From NCBI GenBank assembly GCA_036266155.1, contig DATANR010000347.1, positions 1 through 54,048 of the forward strand: a stretch of DNA of 54,048 nt, given 5' to 3'. A program made the position numbers and the translations under genes. The notes beneath the pieces are model-generated. The model saw only the letters and a list, made by a program, of their open reading frames with translations, made no database searches and was not told the origin of the DNA. Positions 24,294 through 34,400 of this stretch are shown here, one piece after another (the first letter of the stretch is position 1; each line of letters starts with the position of its first letter). The stretch comes from SIAJ01 sp036266155 (GTDB lineage Bacteria > Planctomycetota > Planctomycetia > Gemmatales > Gemmataceae).

Positions 24294-24361
24294 CGTAGCT
24301 GAATTCGTGAGAATTCATTAGGCGGCAAAGGCCGAGCTGAATTCTTACGAATTCCACTACG
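24294..24361. repeat. inverted repeat, GAATTCGTGAGAATTCA family, copy 1
   Basis: Arms at 24294-24317 and 24338-24361 (24 bases each) pair with three mismatches around a 20-base loop. The arm core is TTCGTGAGAATTCA on the left and TGAATTCTTACGAA on the right. A second copy is at 37311-37379. It begins 18 bases after a stop codon and lies between that gene and the convergent lipoprotein hydrolase gene. Confidence 0.88.
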
Positions 24362-24369
24362 AATCAAGA

Positions 24370-25098
24370 TTATTCCGATGCCTGCGTTCGTTTTCGGCTG
24401 ACCGGCGCACACGACTGGACCAGCAACTCCTCCATCATGATCGTCAGCGTTTCCTTGCGGCTCGGCGCCAGAATATGCCGGCATTCGAGCATCTCGTTAC
24501 GGGCTCCGTCGATGTCGGCACCGTTGAACAAGAGATCGCCGCCGAGCAGGATTAGACCTTGTGCCCGAATGTTGACGATCCGGCGCACATTCGGCGGCCG
24601 GCTGTAGGGCGTGTTCCAAATCGTGTCGCCGACCAGATAAACGAGCAGATCGACCGGCGTGCCATCGTCATCCAACTTGTGTGCCAGCGACCGCACGCAG
24701 TTCGCTCCCCAACTAAAGCCAATCAGCACAATCTTGGCTTGCGGGTCGCGTTCGCGAATCTCGCGAATCTCGTCGGGGAACCAGAAACTCGTGTATGGCT
24801 GCCCAAAATAGGTGTTCGTAAAGCCCTGATCCTTCAGGTAGCAACACATCCCGTTGAAGTTGCCCGTGCACAGCGGGTTCAGGCCGTTGATCGCGAAGAC
24901 GTAGACGTGGTCTTTGCCGCACGAATCGGGCCGCTCGCGACAGTTCGCTGGCAGGGTGATTCGGTCTGGCTCGTCGAGCGGGTGGATCAGGTGACCGAGA
25001 CCGAAATCCTTGACCATCGGCTCCGGCCGCCACGGCGTGGCGCAGCCGGCGCTCAGCACGACCAGCCCCAACGCGATGAAGCGCAGCCGGCCGAACAT
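24370..25098 (-). CDS. lipoprotein with alpha/beta-hydrolase-like fold
   Basis: This 242-residue protein has a lipobox (LGLVVLSAGC, lipidated Cys19) and a hydrolase core. HVYVFAINGLNPLCTGNF provides a first strand and oxyanion-type loop, and KIVLIGFSWGANCVRSLAHK contains a G-x-S-x-G nucleophile elbow with Ser129. VDLLVYLVGDTIW would supply the acid strand. A catalytic histidine is not obvious near the C-terminus (RHIL at about residues 208-211), so activity is uncertain. Location: membrane-anchored in the periplasm. It is divergent from the P450 gene, with about 217 bases between them. Confidence 0.7.
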   Translation of the reverse strand: MFGRLRFIALGLVVLSAGCATPWRPEPMVKDFGLGHLIHPLDEPDRITLPANCRERPDSCGKDHVYVFAINGLNPLCTGNFNGMCCYLKDQGFTNTYFGQPYTSFWFPDEIREIRERDPQAKIVLIGFSWGANCVRSLAHKLDDDGTPVDLLVYLVGDTIWNTPYSRPPNVRRIVNIRAQGLILLGGDLLFNGADIDGARNEMLECRHILAPSRKETLTIMMEELLVQSCAPVSRKRTQASE

Positions 25099-25315
25099 CG
25101 ATCGCTTGCTCCCAAGGTGCCGAGTCTCTCAATCGTAGAGTTCCGGATCGCCAAAAGAAATGAGAGCCTTTCGGCGTGCCAGGCCTTGCCCGGCATCCAC
25201 GCCGTCAAAATCGGCAAGGTTTCGCACCAGAGTCCCGGATTCGTCCCGACTTGTTCGGATTTCCTGTTGCGGCTATCCTCCGCTACTTGGAAACCACCCT
25301 CCGACAGGATGTCGC

Positions 25316-26671
25316 GTGAATACCAAATATCCGCCGGGTCCGCGCGACGGCCGCTTCGGCATCACCTTTCATCAGCCGATGCGGCGTGACCCACTCGGCT
25401 TCGCAATCCACATAGCGCGCGAGTTCGGCGACTTCGCGTTCGCCCGCATCGGCTGGGTTCGCCTCTACTTCGTCAATCGCCCCGACTTGATCCGCGATGT
25501 GCTCGTGGCGAAAGCACGCAGTTTTCGCAAGCTCACTCGGCAAATGCGGTCGTTGCGCAAGATCGAAGGCGATGGCCTGGTGGTGGCCGAGGGCTCCATG
25601 TGGGCCCGCCATCGGCCGGTCGTGCAAGGCAGCTTCCATCCGCGGCACTTCGCGCGCTATGGCGATATCGTCGTCGAATCCACGCGTCGCCGACTCGATC
25701 AATGGCAAATCCGTCGACCATTTGACCTCGCGGCTGAAATGAACGAGTTGGCTCTGGAAATCATTGCTCGGCTCGTCTTCGACGTTGACCTCGCAGGACA
25801 AGCCCGTGAGCTGCGCGATGCCGTCCACGAGTTTCGGCAGGCCATGCAAGGCGAGGGCGGCAGCTCCATCGTGTTGCCGGACTGGCTGCCCTTGCCGAGC
25901 AAGCGCCGCCAACGACGAGCGATCGCAAAGATCGACACGCTGATCTGGTCGCTGATCCGCGAATGCCAAGCAAACGGCGCTGCGGGCGACAACATGTTAT
26001 CGCAAATCCTCGCGGCCGTTGCTGGCCGGCCGGACCTCGGTATCACGGACGTGGAAGTCCGCGACGAAGCCGCGACGCTGTTCGTTGCCGGCCACGACAC
26101 GACGTCGGCGGCGCTTGCGTGGTTCTGGTACGCCCTCGCGACGAACCCGGACGTTGAGCAGCGCGTCCTCAATGAAATCGACGGGCTCGAAGACCGACCC
26201 GTCGAGTACGCGGATTTGCCACAGCTTCGTTATTTGGAAATGGTGGTCAAAGAATCGATGCGCCTATATCCGGCGACTGCGTTCCTATTCGGCCGCGAAG
26301 CGATCGAAGACGTCGAACTTGGCGGCTGCACGTTGAAGCGCGGCAGTTGGGTCTTCATGTCGCCGTACATCGTGCAGCGCAATCCCGATTACTTCCCCGA
26401 TCCCGATCGCTTCGACCCGGAGCGTTTTGCTCCCGGTCGAGCCGATCAGATTCCAGCGTATTCGTATCTCGTCTTCGGCGCCGGTCCGCGCACCTGCATC
26501 GGCAATAGCCTCGCGACGATGGAGATCGTGCTGCTCGCAGCGACCGTGCTGCAGCGATTCCGGCTTCGACTTGATGAACAGAATGTCGAGCCCGAGATGG
26601 AGGTGGTGCTGCGACCAAAAGGCGGCCTGCGCATGATCGCCGAGACACGCCTGGCACCAGTTCCGGTGTGA
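25316..26671 (+). CDS. cytochrome P450
   Basis: This 451-residue protein has the complete P450 signature. The I-helix oxygen-binding motif is AGHDTTSA (residues 258-265), the K-helix ExxR is ESMR (313-316), the heme loop is FGAGPRTCIG with the thiolate Cys394, and a PERF-like DPDRFDPERFAPGR precedes it. The sequence is of the class with TTSAALAWFWYALA, which is usually fatty acid, alkane or terpenoid hydroxylases, but the substrate is not predictable. I use GTG 25316 as the start, since the 52-residue extension in the longer frame is arginine/serine-rich and unlike a P450. No ferredoxin or reductase gene is adjacent, so electron donors must be encoded elsewhere. Confidence 0.93.
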   Translation: MNTKYPPGPRDGRFGITFHQPMRRDPLGFAIHIAREFGDFAFARIGWVRLYFVNRPDLIRDVLVAKARSFRKLTRQMRSLRKIEGDGLVVAEGSMWARHRPVVQGSFHPRHFARYGDIVVESTRRRLDQWQIRRPFDLAAEMNELALEIIARLVFDVDLAGQARELRDAVHEFRQAMQGEGGSSIVLPDWLPLPSKRRQRRAIAKIDTLIWSLIRECQANGAAGDNMLSQILAAVAGRPDLGITDVEVRDEAATLFVAGHDTTSAALAWFWYALATNPDVEQRVLNEIDGLEDRPVEYADLPQLRYLEMVVKESMRLYPATAFLFGREAIEDVELGGCTLKRGSWVFMSPYIVQRNPDYFPDPDRFDPERFAPGRADQIPAYSYLVFGAGPRTCIGNSLATMEIVLLAATVLQRFRLRLDEQNVEPEMEVVLRPKGGLRMIAETRLAPVPV

Positions 26672-26824
26672 GCGATGCTCCGCTATTATGGCACGCGTTG
26701 ATGGGAGCGAAGTTCATGGCCGAGGCGGCTGCAGTGCAGTAGTCGCCGGCTCTTGGCATTGCGTCTCCAAACGTTCGTTCGGGTTGTACACTGATCGCAC
26801 CTGCCCTCCTTCGGGAGACTCTCC

Positions 26825-29800
26825 ATGTCTGCAACGTCAATTCCGGCTCGATTCCTTGCCGGCCTTACTGTGGTCGCCTTCACCGTTGCCATCGCCGCTC
26901 AGGACGCACGCAAAGAGGAAAAGTACCTCGACGACCTCAACGTCGTCGTCCCCACAATCGCGACTGACCAATCGATCAAGTACGACTACGACATCGTCTA
27001 CGTCCGGGCGAAGCGGGCCGGCGACAAGGTGCATAAGCGGTTCTTCACCGACTTTTCTTCGCCAGTCACGATGGAACCCGGTGCCGACCTCATGTTGTTG
27101 CACCCGGATGGCACGGAGGACCTACTCGTCACCGGGGGCGACGGTTCGGTGACCGATCCGCAAATCTCGTTCGACGGCCAGTGGTGTTACTACGTCTTGC
27201 TGCACAACATGCAGAAGGCCAGCCAGTGGAGCCCGCCCAAGCAAGGCGCGGACATCTTCAAGATCCACATCAAGTCGCGGAAGATTGTCAAACTCACGAA
27301 CCAACGGTTCAGTCCGAACACGGGGGCCGCGAATTGGTCGAGCGACTATCGCAAAGCGGAGCCGGGCAAGTCGCACTTTGAGTATGGCGTCTACAACATG
27401 GGCCCGTGCCCGCTGCCGGGCGGCCGAATTGCGTTCACGAGTAATCGCGACGGCTTCCGACCCGCCAAGGGCTATCCCGCGATCTGTTTGCAGCTATTCG
27501 TGATGGACGACCGCGACACCGATCTGCCGGACGATGCGACACCATCGAATCTCGAGAAGATCGGCCACCTGAATCTCGCGGGCGCGTTGCACCCGGTCGT
27601 CTTGCGCGATGGCCGCATCATGTACAGCTCGCTCGAATCGCAAGGAGCGCGCAGCGACATTCTCTGGGGCATCTGGACCATTAACCCGGATGGAACCAAT
27701 TGGAACCCGCTCGTCAGTGCATTCGATCCCGGCGGCGCGCCCAATGGATTTCACTTCCAGACGCAGTTGTCGAATGGCGAGATTGTTGTCGAGGAGTATT
27801 ACAACCAAAATAACAGTGGATTTGGGGCGTATATCAAATTGCCGCGGCCGGGATCCAATCGGATGTTGGCATACGACTATCCGGACTCCGACATTCGCGC
27901 GTTTGGCTTTCTGACCCCGGACAGTCCATTGGACACAGCCTACCAACCGGATTCACTATTCGGCCCCGCGAATATGAGTGATCCGCACAACCGACCCTGG
28001 CGCTATGGCCGACACGAAAATGGCCGGCCAAAAAACTACACGATGCCGTTTATGCCGCTCCACAGCATATCGTTGACACCGTTCACGATGGGCCTCGAAG
28101 GTCCGGCTGACCGCTCGAAGATTGGCGACAAGGATTCACCCGCCGTCGGCAAGTTCACGCATCCAAGCAGCGCACCCGACAATCATTTGCTCACGTGTTA
28201 TTCTCCTGGCCCCGCGAACCATCAATATACTTTTCTGCCGCAAATCGACGGCGGCATCTATCTGATCAAAAGCGGGAGAACCGTCAACCAACCAAGCGAA
28301 ATGCGCTTGATCAAGAACGATCCGGAATTCAACGAGTGTTGGCCGCGCGCCGTTGTGCCATATCAACGTATCTATGGCATCAAGGAGCCCATCACTCGCA
28401 AGCATCTCCGCAACGACGGCAAGTTGTCGAAGCATTTACCGGAAGGTACGCCATTTGGTCTGGTTGGTACGTCGAGCTTTTACAAACGCGAAAGCTATCC
28501 GAACGGCGGCGTGCCGAATGGCAAAGTCACTGGCACGTATGTCGGCAAGAGCGACCCTTGGAAAGGCCTCGATGCGTTCACGAGCCACGGCAATGGCCCG
28601 CCGCTCAACTGGCACAACCAGGGCGCCGACGCCGGCCTCTATTCTAATGACGACATTCACGCCGTCCGCATCCTCGCGATGGAACCGACCACCGATCGCA
28701 AGGGCGCGAACAGCGGTCGGCGTTATTACAACCATGCGGGCGAACGCCTGCGCATCCTGGGCGAAATCCCGCTCCGCAAATTCACGGGTGAGCAACAGCC
28801 AAAGGACCCGGATGGAAATCCGGACACCAGCTTCCTCGCCAAGATTCCGGCGGACATTGGCTTCACGTTCCAGACGATCGACAAACGCGGCATGGTGTTG
28901 AACGCGGCCCAGACCTGGCACCAACTCCGGCCCGGTGAGATTCGAGACGATTGCGGCGGTTGCCATGCGCACAGTCAGAAGCCGACCGACTTTCGACTGA
29001 CGCTCGCCGGCAAGCCGAACTACAAGATTTGGGACCTCGTCAACAATACTCCGGTCGTCACGGCGAAAACGAGTGACGAAAGCAAGTCAAAATGGGATGC
29101 GAAGGATGCGAGCGGCTTGCGCTATGTCAAGAACGGTCCACTCAACGTCGAATACTGGCGCGACGTGCAGCCGATTCTCGCGAACAAATGCTCGCAGTGT
29201 CACACGGCGAAGGGGGGCAAGACGCCACAGGGCAATCTCAATCTCGATGCCGACGATGAGTTGGTGCAGGCCGAACAGCACGGCAAATTCCCCGGAACCT
29301 ATTATCGGCTCGCACTCGACGAACGCGCGAAGTTCGGACCCAAGCCACCGGGCTGGGATTCGTGGGGATCGCAAAACGCGTCGCGTTACATCCGTAAATT
29401 CCAGTCGCGGCGCAGTCTGCTCGTCTGGAAGATTTTTGGCGAACGGCTCGACGGCTTCAGCAATGACGATCATCCATCTGAGGACAAGCCGGGCAGCGGC
29501 AAGCTGTTTCATCACGGTGTCGAAGTCGATTTGCAAAAGAACCGGGCCCGGTTCGACATCGACTATACCGGCAAGGTGATGCCGCCCGGCGGCTGGGGCG
29601 GCGGCATTCCGCTCACCGATGAAGAAAAAATGATCTTCGTTCGTTGGATCGATCTCGGTTGCCCAATCGATCTCGATTACGACCCAAAACAGCCGGACAA
29701 ACGTGGTTTCGGCTGGATGCTCGACGACCAGCGGCCGACGCTTACGCTCACATACCCCGTACCCGGCAAGAACGCATCTCTCTCACGTATCGTGATTGGC

Positions 29801-30043
29801 ATGTGCGACGCCGGCAGCGGCTTGAACATGGAATCGTTTAGCGTGACGGCCGACGTCGAACTTGATGGCATCAAGGCCGGTGCGAACTTGGCGGACCGGT
29901 TTAAGCCGGCGACACAGGGCGTTTGGGTGGGGGAACTGTCGAAGCCGATCGCGACCTTGCCGGCGTCGACTCTGAGCGTGCAAATTGCTGATAAGCAGGG
30001 CAACGTAACGCGCATCGAAAGGCGGTTCTACATCGGCAAATGA
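26825..30043 (+). CDS. HzsA-related diheme protein with PD40-type repeats
   Basis: This 1072-residue protein has a signal peptide (residues about 1-25, FLAGLTVVAFTVAIAAQDAR) and a beta-propeller-like N-terminal two thirds (PQISFDGQWCYYVLL, GRIAFTSNRDGFRP and others), then two c-type heme sites, CGGCH (residues 710-714) and CSQCH (789-793). This is the architecture of hydrazine synthase alpha subunit homologues (the HzsA-related family), which are widespread in planctomycetes that do not perform anammox. The usual distal features of the anammox enzyme were not checked. Predicted to be exported and to move electrons or bind a small molecule; no subunit partners are in the window. It is convergent with the DUF1501 gene, 24 bases apart. 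Confidence 0.82.
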   Translation: MSATSIPARFLAGLTVVAFTVAIAAQDARKEEKYLDDLNVVVPTIATDQSIKYDYDIVYVRAKRAGDKVHKRFFTDFSSPVTMEPGADLMLLHPDGTEDLLVTGGDGSVTDPQISFDGQWCYYVLLHNMQKASQWSPPKQGADIFKIHIKSRKIVKLTNQRFSPNTGAANWSSDYRKAEPGKSHFEYGVYNMGPCPLPGGRIAFTSNRDGFRPAKGYPAICLQLFVMDDRDTDLPDDATPSNLEKIGHLNLAGALHPVVLRDGRIMYSSLESQGARSDILWGIWTINPDGTNWNPLVSAFDPGGAPNGFHFQTQLSNGEIVVEEYYNQNNSGFGAYIKLPRPGSNRMLAYDYPDSDIRAFGFLTPDSPLDTAYQPDSLFGPANMSDPHNRPWRYGRHENGRPKNYTMPFMPLHSISLTPFTMGLEGPADRSKIGDKDSPAVGKFTHPSSAPDNHLLTCYSPGPANHQYTFLPQIDGGIYLIKSGRTVNQPSEMRLIKNDPEFNECWPRAVVPYQRIYGIKEPITRKHLRNDGKLSKHLPEGTPFGLVGTSSFYKRESYPNGGVPNGKVTGTYVGKSDPWKGLDAFTSHGNGPPLNWHNQGADAGLYSNDDIHAVRILAMEPTTDRKGANSGRRYYNHAGERLRILGEIPLRKFTGEQQPKDPDGNPDTSFLAKIPADIGFTFQTIDKRGMVLNAAQTWHQLRPGEIRDDCGGCHAHSQKPTDFRLTLAGKPNYKIWDLVNNTPVVTAKTSDESKSKWDAKDASGLRYVKNGPLNVEYWRDVQPILANKCSQCHTAKGGKTPQGNLNLDADDELVQAEQHGKFPGTYYRLALDERAKFGPKPPGWDSWGSQNASRYIRKFQSRRSLLVWKIFGERLDGFSNDDHPSEDKPGSGKLFHHGVEVDLQKNRARFDIDYTGKVMPPGGWGGGIPLTDEEKMIFVRWIDLGCPIDLDYDPKQPDKRGFGWMLDDQRPTLTLTYPVPGKNASLSRIVIGMCDAGSGLNMESFSVTADVELDGIKAGANLADRFKPATQGVWVGELSKPIATLPASTLSVQIADKQGNVTRIERRFYIGK

Positions 30044-30067
30044 CCGGCCTGCCGGTCGTCCATTCGA

Positions 30068-31492
30068 TCAGGCCAATACGTCCTTCACGACCCGTCCGTG
30101 GACGTCAGTGAGTCGGAAATATCGGCCCTGATATTTATGGGTGAGCTTCAGATGGTCGATGCCGAGACAGTGCAGAATCGTGGCGTTCAGATCGTGGATA
30201 TCGACCGGATCACGTACGACGTTGTAACCGAAATCATCAGTCTCGCCGTGCGTGATGCCCGGTTTGATTCCGCCGCCGGCCAGCCAGACGGTGAAGCAAC
30301 GTGGGTGATGGTCACGCCCATAGTCCTCGGCGGTTAACCGGCCCTGGCAATAAACCGTTCGGCCAAATTCACCACCCCAGACGACCAGCGTGTCCTTCAA
30401 CAGTCCGCGTTGCTTGAGATCAGTGATGAGGGCCGCGCTCGCGCGATCGGTATCGCGACACTGAGCTTCGATCTGCTTCGGCAGATTCGTGTGCTGATCC
30501 CAGCCGCGGTGATAGAGCTGGATAAAACGCACATCTCGTTCCGCTAGTCGTCGAGCAAGCAGGCAATTGGCGGCAAACGTCCCGGGCTTGCGTGCATCTT
30601 CGCCGTACAACTCGAACGTAGAGGCCGGCTCCTTTGACAAGTCCGTGAGCGCCGGCACGCTCGCTTGCATGCGGAAGGCCATCTCATATTGAGCGGTCCG
30701 CGTGGCGATCTCCGGGTCGCCGACGTCCGCTTGCTTGAGCGCGTTCAATTCGGCCAAATCATCGAGCAAGCGGCGCTGGCTCGTCGTGCTCACGCCGTCC
30801 GGGTTGGTCAAGTATAAGACGGGATCACCCTGCGAGCGGAATTTGACCCCCTGATAGCGCGACGGGAGGAAGCCGCTGCCCCACAAGCGGTCGTAAAGAG
30901 GTTGGTCCGCCGGATTGCCGGAGCCCTGCGATAGAAGAACAACGAACGCCGGCAGGTCTTTCGCCTCGCTGCCGAGCCCGTACGCGATCCAGGCCCCGAG
31001 GCTCGGCCTACCGGCGAGTTGCGCCCCCGTCTGCGCGAATGTGATCGCGGGGTCGTGATTGATCGCCTCGGTGTGCACGGACTTGATGAAGCACAAATCG
31101 TCGGCGACGATCGCGGTTCGCGGCAGAAGATCACTGATCCATGCGCCGGATTTGCCGCGTTGTTGAAACTTGTACTTCGACGGTGCGACCGGGAACGACT
31201 CCTGCGTCGCTGTCATCCCGGTGAGTCGTTGGCCGCGGCGAATTGAGTCGGGCAATTCCTTCGCGAACAGATCCTTCAACTTCGGCTTGTGATCGAACAG
31301 ATCGAGTTGCGATGGTGCCCCCGACTGGAAGAGATAGATCACCCGCTTGGCTGTCGGCTTGAAGTGTGGCTCGGTGCCGCTTGCCGTTTCGCCGAGCAAC
31401 GAGGCCAGGGCGGCCGCGCCAACGGTTCGCCCCAGAAACGCGCGCCGCGTGAGTTGAGAGAATGTGTCGGCGATCCGGGATGGGAGAGTCAT
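30068..31492 (-). CDS. DUF1501 family protein, Tat-exported
   Basis: This 474-residue protein starts at ATG 31492, inside a four-base overlap (ATGA) with the DUF1553 gene upstream. The N-terminus QLTRRAFLGRTVGAAALASL is a twin-arginine signal. The body has the DUF1501 hallmarks: SGAPSQLDLFDHKPKL, FQQRGKSGAWISDLLP, and a C-terminal WGGEFGRTVYCQGRLTAEDY followed by GRDHHPRCFTVWLAGGGIK. DUF1501 belongs to the alkaline-phosphatase/sulfatase fold superfamily; it is almost always encoded beside a DUF1553/DUF1549 protein in planctomycetes, as here. The pair is thought to act together in the periplasm, with no confirmed substrate. The longer frame from 31534 would overlap the upstream gene by 46 bases. 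Confidence 0.92.
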   Translation of the reverse strand: MTLPSRIADTFSQLTRRAFLGRTVGAAALASLLGETASGTEPHFKPTAKRVIYLFQSGAPSQLDLFDHKPKLKDLFAKELPDSIRRGQRLTGMTATQESFPVAPSKYKFQQRGKSGAWISDLLPRTAIVADDLCFIKSVHTEAINHDPAITFAQTGAQLAGRPSLGAWIAYGLGSEAKDLPAFVVLLSQGSGNPADQPLYDRLWGSGFLPSRYQGVKFRSQGDPVLYLTNPDGVSTTSQRRLLDDLAELNALKQADVGDPEIATRTAQYEMAFRMQASVPALTDLSKEPASTFELYGEDARKPGTFAANCLLARRLAERDVRFIQLYHRGWDQHTNLPKQIEAQCRDTDRASAALITDLKQRGLLKDTLVVWGGEFGRTVYCQGRLTAEDYGRDHHPRCFTVWLAGGGIKPGITHGETDDFGYNVVRDPVDIHDLNATILHCLGIDHLKLTHKYQGRYFRLTDVHGRVVKDVLA

Positions 31493-34400
31493 TCCTTCGT
31501 CACCGCCTCGTCCAAGTTGAGAATGAGCCGGCAAACAGCGGCGTAGGCGGCCAGTTCCACGGGATCGAGCCGTGAATCGATCGCCGATTCACCAACCTTC
31601 AAAGACTTTCTCGTTGCTGCCGGATCGGACCTAAGGTCAGTCAGTTGTCGCTCCAGAGCACGATGAAGCACTCCAAGTTCGGCTGCAGTCGGCACCCGTG
31701 CCGTTATTCGCTGGAACGCGAGAGTGAGTCGCTCGTCAATCGTGGAACGCTCGTGCAACACGCGTTCGGCCAACTTGCGGGCCGCTTCCACATATGTGAC
31801 GTCGTTCAGCAGTGTCAGCGCTTGCAGCGGCGTGTTGGTGCGCGTCTCACGCACCCAACATGTTTCGCGGGCCGTGGCGTCGAATGTCGACAAGCCCGGC
31901 GGCGGCGCGGTCCGCTTCCAATACGTGTACGAGCTACGTCGATAGAGCTTGTCCCCGGTGTCCGGCACATAGTCGCCTACGCCGGAGAGTTCGTCCCACA
32001 ATCCGGCTGGTTGATACGGCTTGACGGACGGACCACCTTGATTTTCGACCAACAGGCCGCTGGCGAGCAGTGCCTGATCGCGAATCATCTCCGCAGACAG
32101 GCGATTGCGCGGGAATCGGGACAAGAGTCGATTGTTCGGATCGCTCGCCGGCGCATCCTTCGGTATGCGCGACGATTGACGATATCCAGCGCTCGTGACG
32201 ATCAACTTGTGCATCCGCTTGACGTCCCAACCCGTGCGCACGAACTCGGTCGCCACCCAGTCGAGCATTTCCGGATGCGATGGGAATGTGCCTTGCGTGC
32301 CAAAGTCTTCGCCGGTCGCCACCAGTCCGGTGCCGAAGTGAAGTTGCCAGATGCGATTGACCGCGACGCGCGCCGTCAGCGGATTGTCGGACGACACGAG
32401 CCAGCGTGCGAGATCGAGCCGGTTGCCACCCGTCGGAGTGTTCGGCAGTGTAGCGGGACCGGCGGCGGTCACCTTCGGGCCGGGCCGATCGTACTGGCCG
32501 CGAACCAACACGTGCGTCTCGCGCGGCTTCGGCATTTCCTCCATCACCATCACCGTCGGGATCGACTCGGCGAACTTCCGGCGTGCCTCGCGAGCCGCAT
32601 ACACGACCTCATGCGCATCGTGGATCTCCGCCGGCGCGGCCTTGGCGATGAAGAATGCCCGCAATTTGTCGGCTTCAGCCGTGGTCCGATTCGCGGTGGG
32701 CTTCGCGATGATCTGGGCCGGCGACTCGGCGACGGCGAGAACGCAGGCCTCATTCGCGTCCAGCGTACGGCCGTAAATTCGGACTTCGTCGATGAGCCCG
32801 TTGAACCGCGTCGTCGGCCCGCCGCCGGAGCCGATGCGGAAAGGCTCCTTCGACTGGAACGTCTGGTTGAGCTCATCGAACAGGACGTTAGTCTTGGCTT
32901 CGATGCCGTCGATGTAGATTTTCACTCCCGCCGCCAAGCGCGCGCCGTCATAGGTGACGGTGATGTGGCGCCATTGATCTGTTTTCAACGGCTCGACCGT
33001 CTCGACGCGGAGCGCATCGTCGAGCCAGCGCTTCGTCAGATGGACCTGAACTTTGCCATTAACCAAGTGAATGCCGTACCCTTCGCCGCGCGGCTCCTCG
33101 ACCATGCGCGACACAAGTGCTCCGCTCAAACTGCGGGGCCGCACCCAGAGGGCGATCGAGAAACGGTCGTAGAAGCCGAAGTCCCCGACAGTCGAATGCT
33201 CCGCGAAGCGCCTGCCGTCGAGATCAAGGCCCATGCCGATCTTCCCCGGCCTGAGCGTTGGCTTGCCATCTCGAACATTCAATTGGTCGCTAAGCTTCAT
33301 CGGCAAATAGGTGAGCAATCCGCGATCCGGCGACCAATCGGGCAACTCGGCCGGCTTCACTGTCTTTTCCCAGCGGGCCTGAGCATCGTCCTCCTCGTTG
33401 CGGCGCGCGCTGAGCGTACGTTCCAACGTCGCCACGTCGTCCGTCAGTCTTTCGAGCCGCCGCGCTTGCTCCGGCGTCGGCGCTTTGATGAACGGCGGTG
33501 AGTTGCCGTACTTCACCGCGTGGCCGCTCTCCGGCACGTTGTTGAAATAGGCGAAGAGTTGATAGAACTCGCGCTGTGAGAACGGGTCAAACTTGTGATC
33601 GTGGCAACGGGCGCACCCAAGGGTCAGCCCAAGCCAGACGGTGCTCGTCGTCTCAACGCGATCAGCGACATATTCGACCGCGTACTCCTCGGGAACGACG
33701 CCGCCCTCGGCATTGCCGCGATGGTTGCGATTGAAGCCGGTCGCGATGCGCTGATCGAGCGTCGCGCCGGGAAGCAAGTCGCCTGCAAGTTGCTCGATCG
33801 TGAATTGATCGAACGGCAGATTGCGGTTGTATGCCTCGATCACCCAATCACGCCAGCGCCACATATCACGGCCAGCGTCGGTCTGATAGCCGTTGGTATC
33901 GGCATAACGAGCGGCCTCCATCCACCGCCAGGCCATGCGCTCGCCGAAGCGCGGCGACGCGAGCAGCCGATCGGCCAAGCGTTCGACGGCATCAGGTGAC
34001 GTGTCCGCAACGAACGCATCGACCTCGGCCGGTGTCGGCGGCAGCCCTGTCAGGTCGAACGACATGCGGCGGATGAGCGTGGCCCGGTCGGTCTCCGGCG
34101 ATGGTTTTAGGCCCGCTTGCTCCAGCCGCGCCAGGATGAACCGGTCGATCGGAGTACGGACCCACGCCGCGTTGGCCACTCCGGGCGGCTCCGGTCGGAC
34201 CGGCGGCACGAACGCCCAGTGCTTCTCCCACTTCGCGCCCTCGGCGATCCATTGCCTGAGTGTTTCCGTTTGGCCTTTGGTCAGCTCACGCCCGGAACCC
34301 TTGGGCGGCATTCGCTCTTCGGGATCGGCAGATGTAATTCGGCGAATCAATTCGCTCGCGCCCTCCGTACCCACGGCCTTGCGCGCGTCCGCCTCGCGGT

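Noticed and set aside
26825..30043. Anammox hydrazine synthase
   Set aside because: Only the alpha-like part exists, with no HzsB/HzsC-type or hydrazine dehydrogenase genes nearby. HzsA-related proteins are common in planctomycetes that do not perform anammox.
31645..33501. A 618-codon open frame antisense to the DUF1553 gene
   Set aside because: High-GC coding DNA keeps antisense frames open. The opposite strand encodes a full domain series with clear motifs, while this frame has no recognisable fold and is rich in Arg and His.
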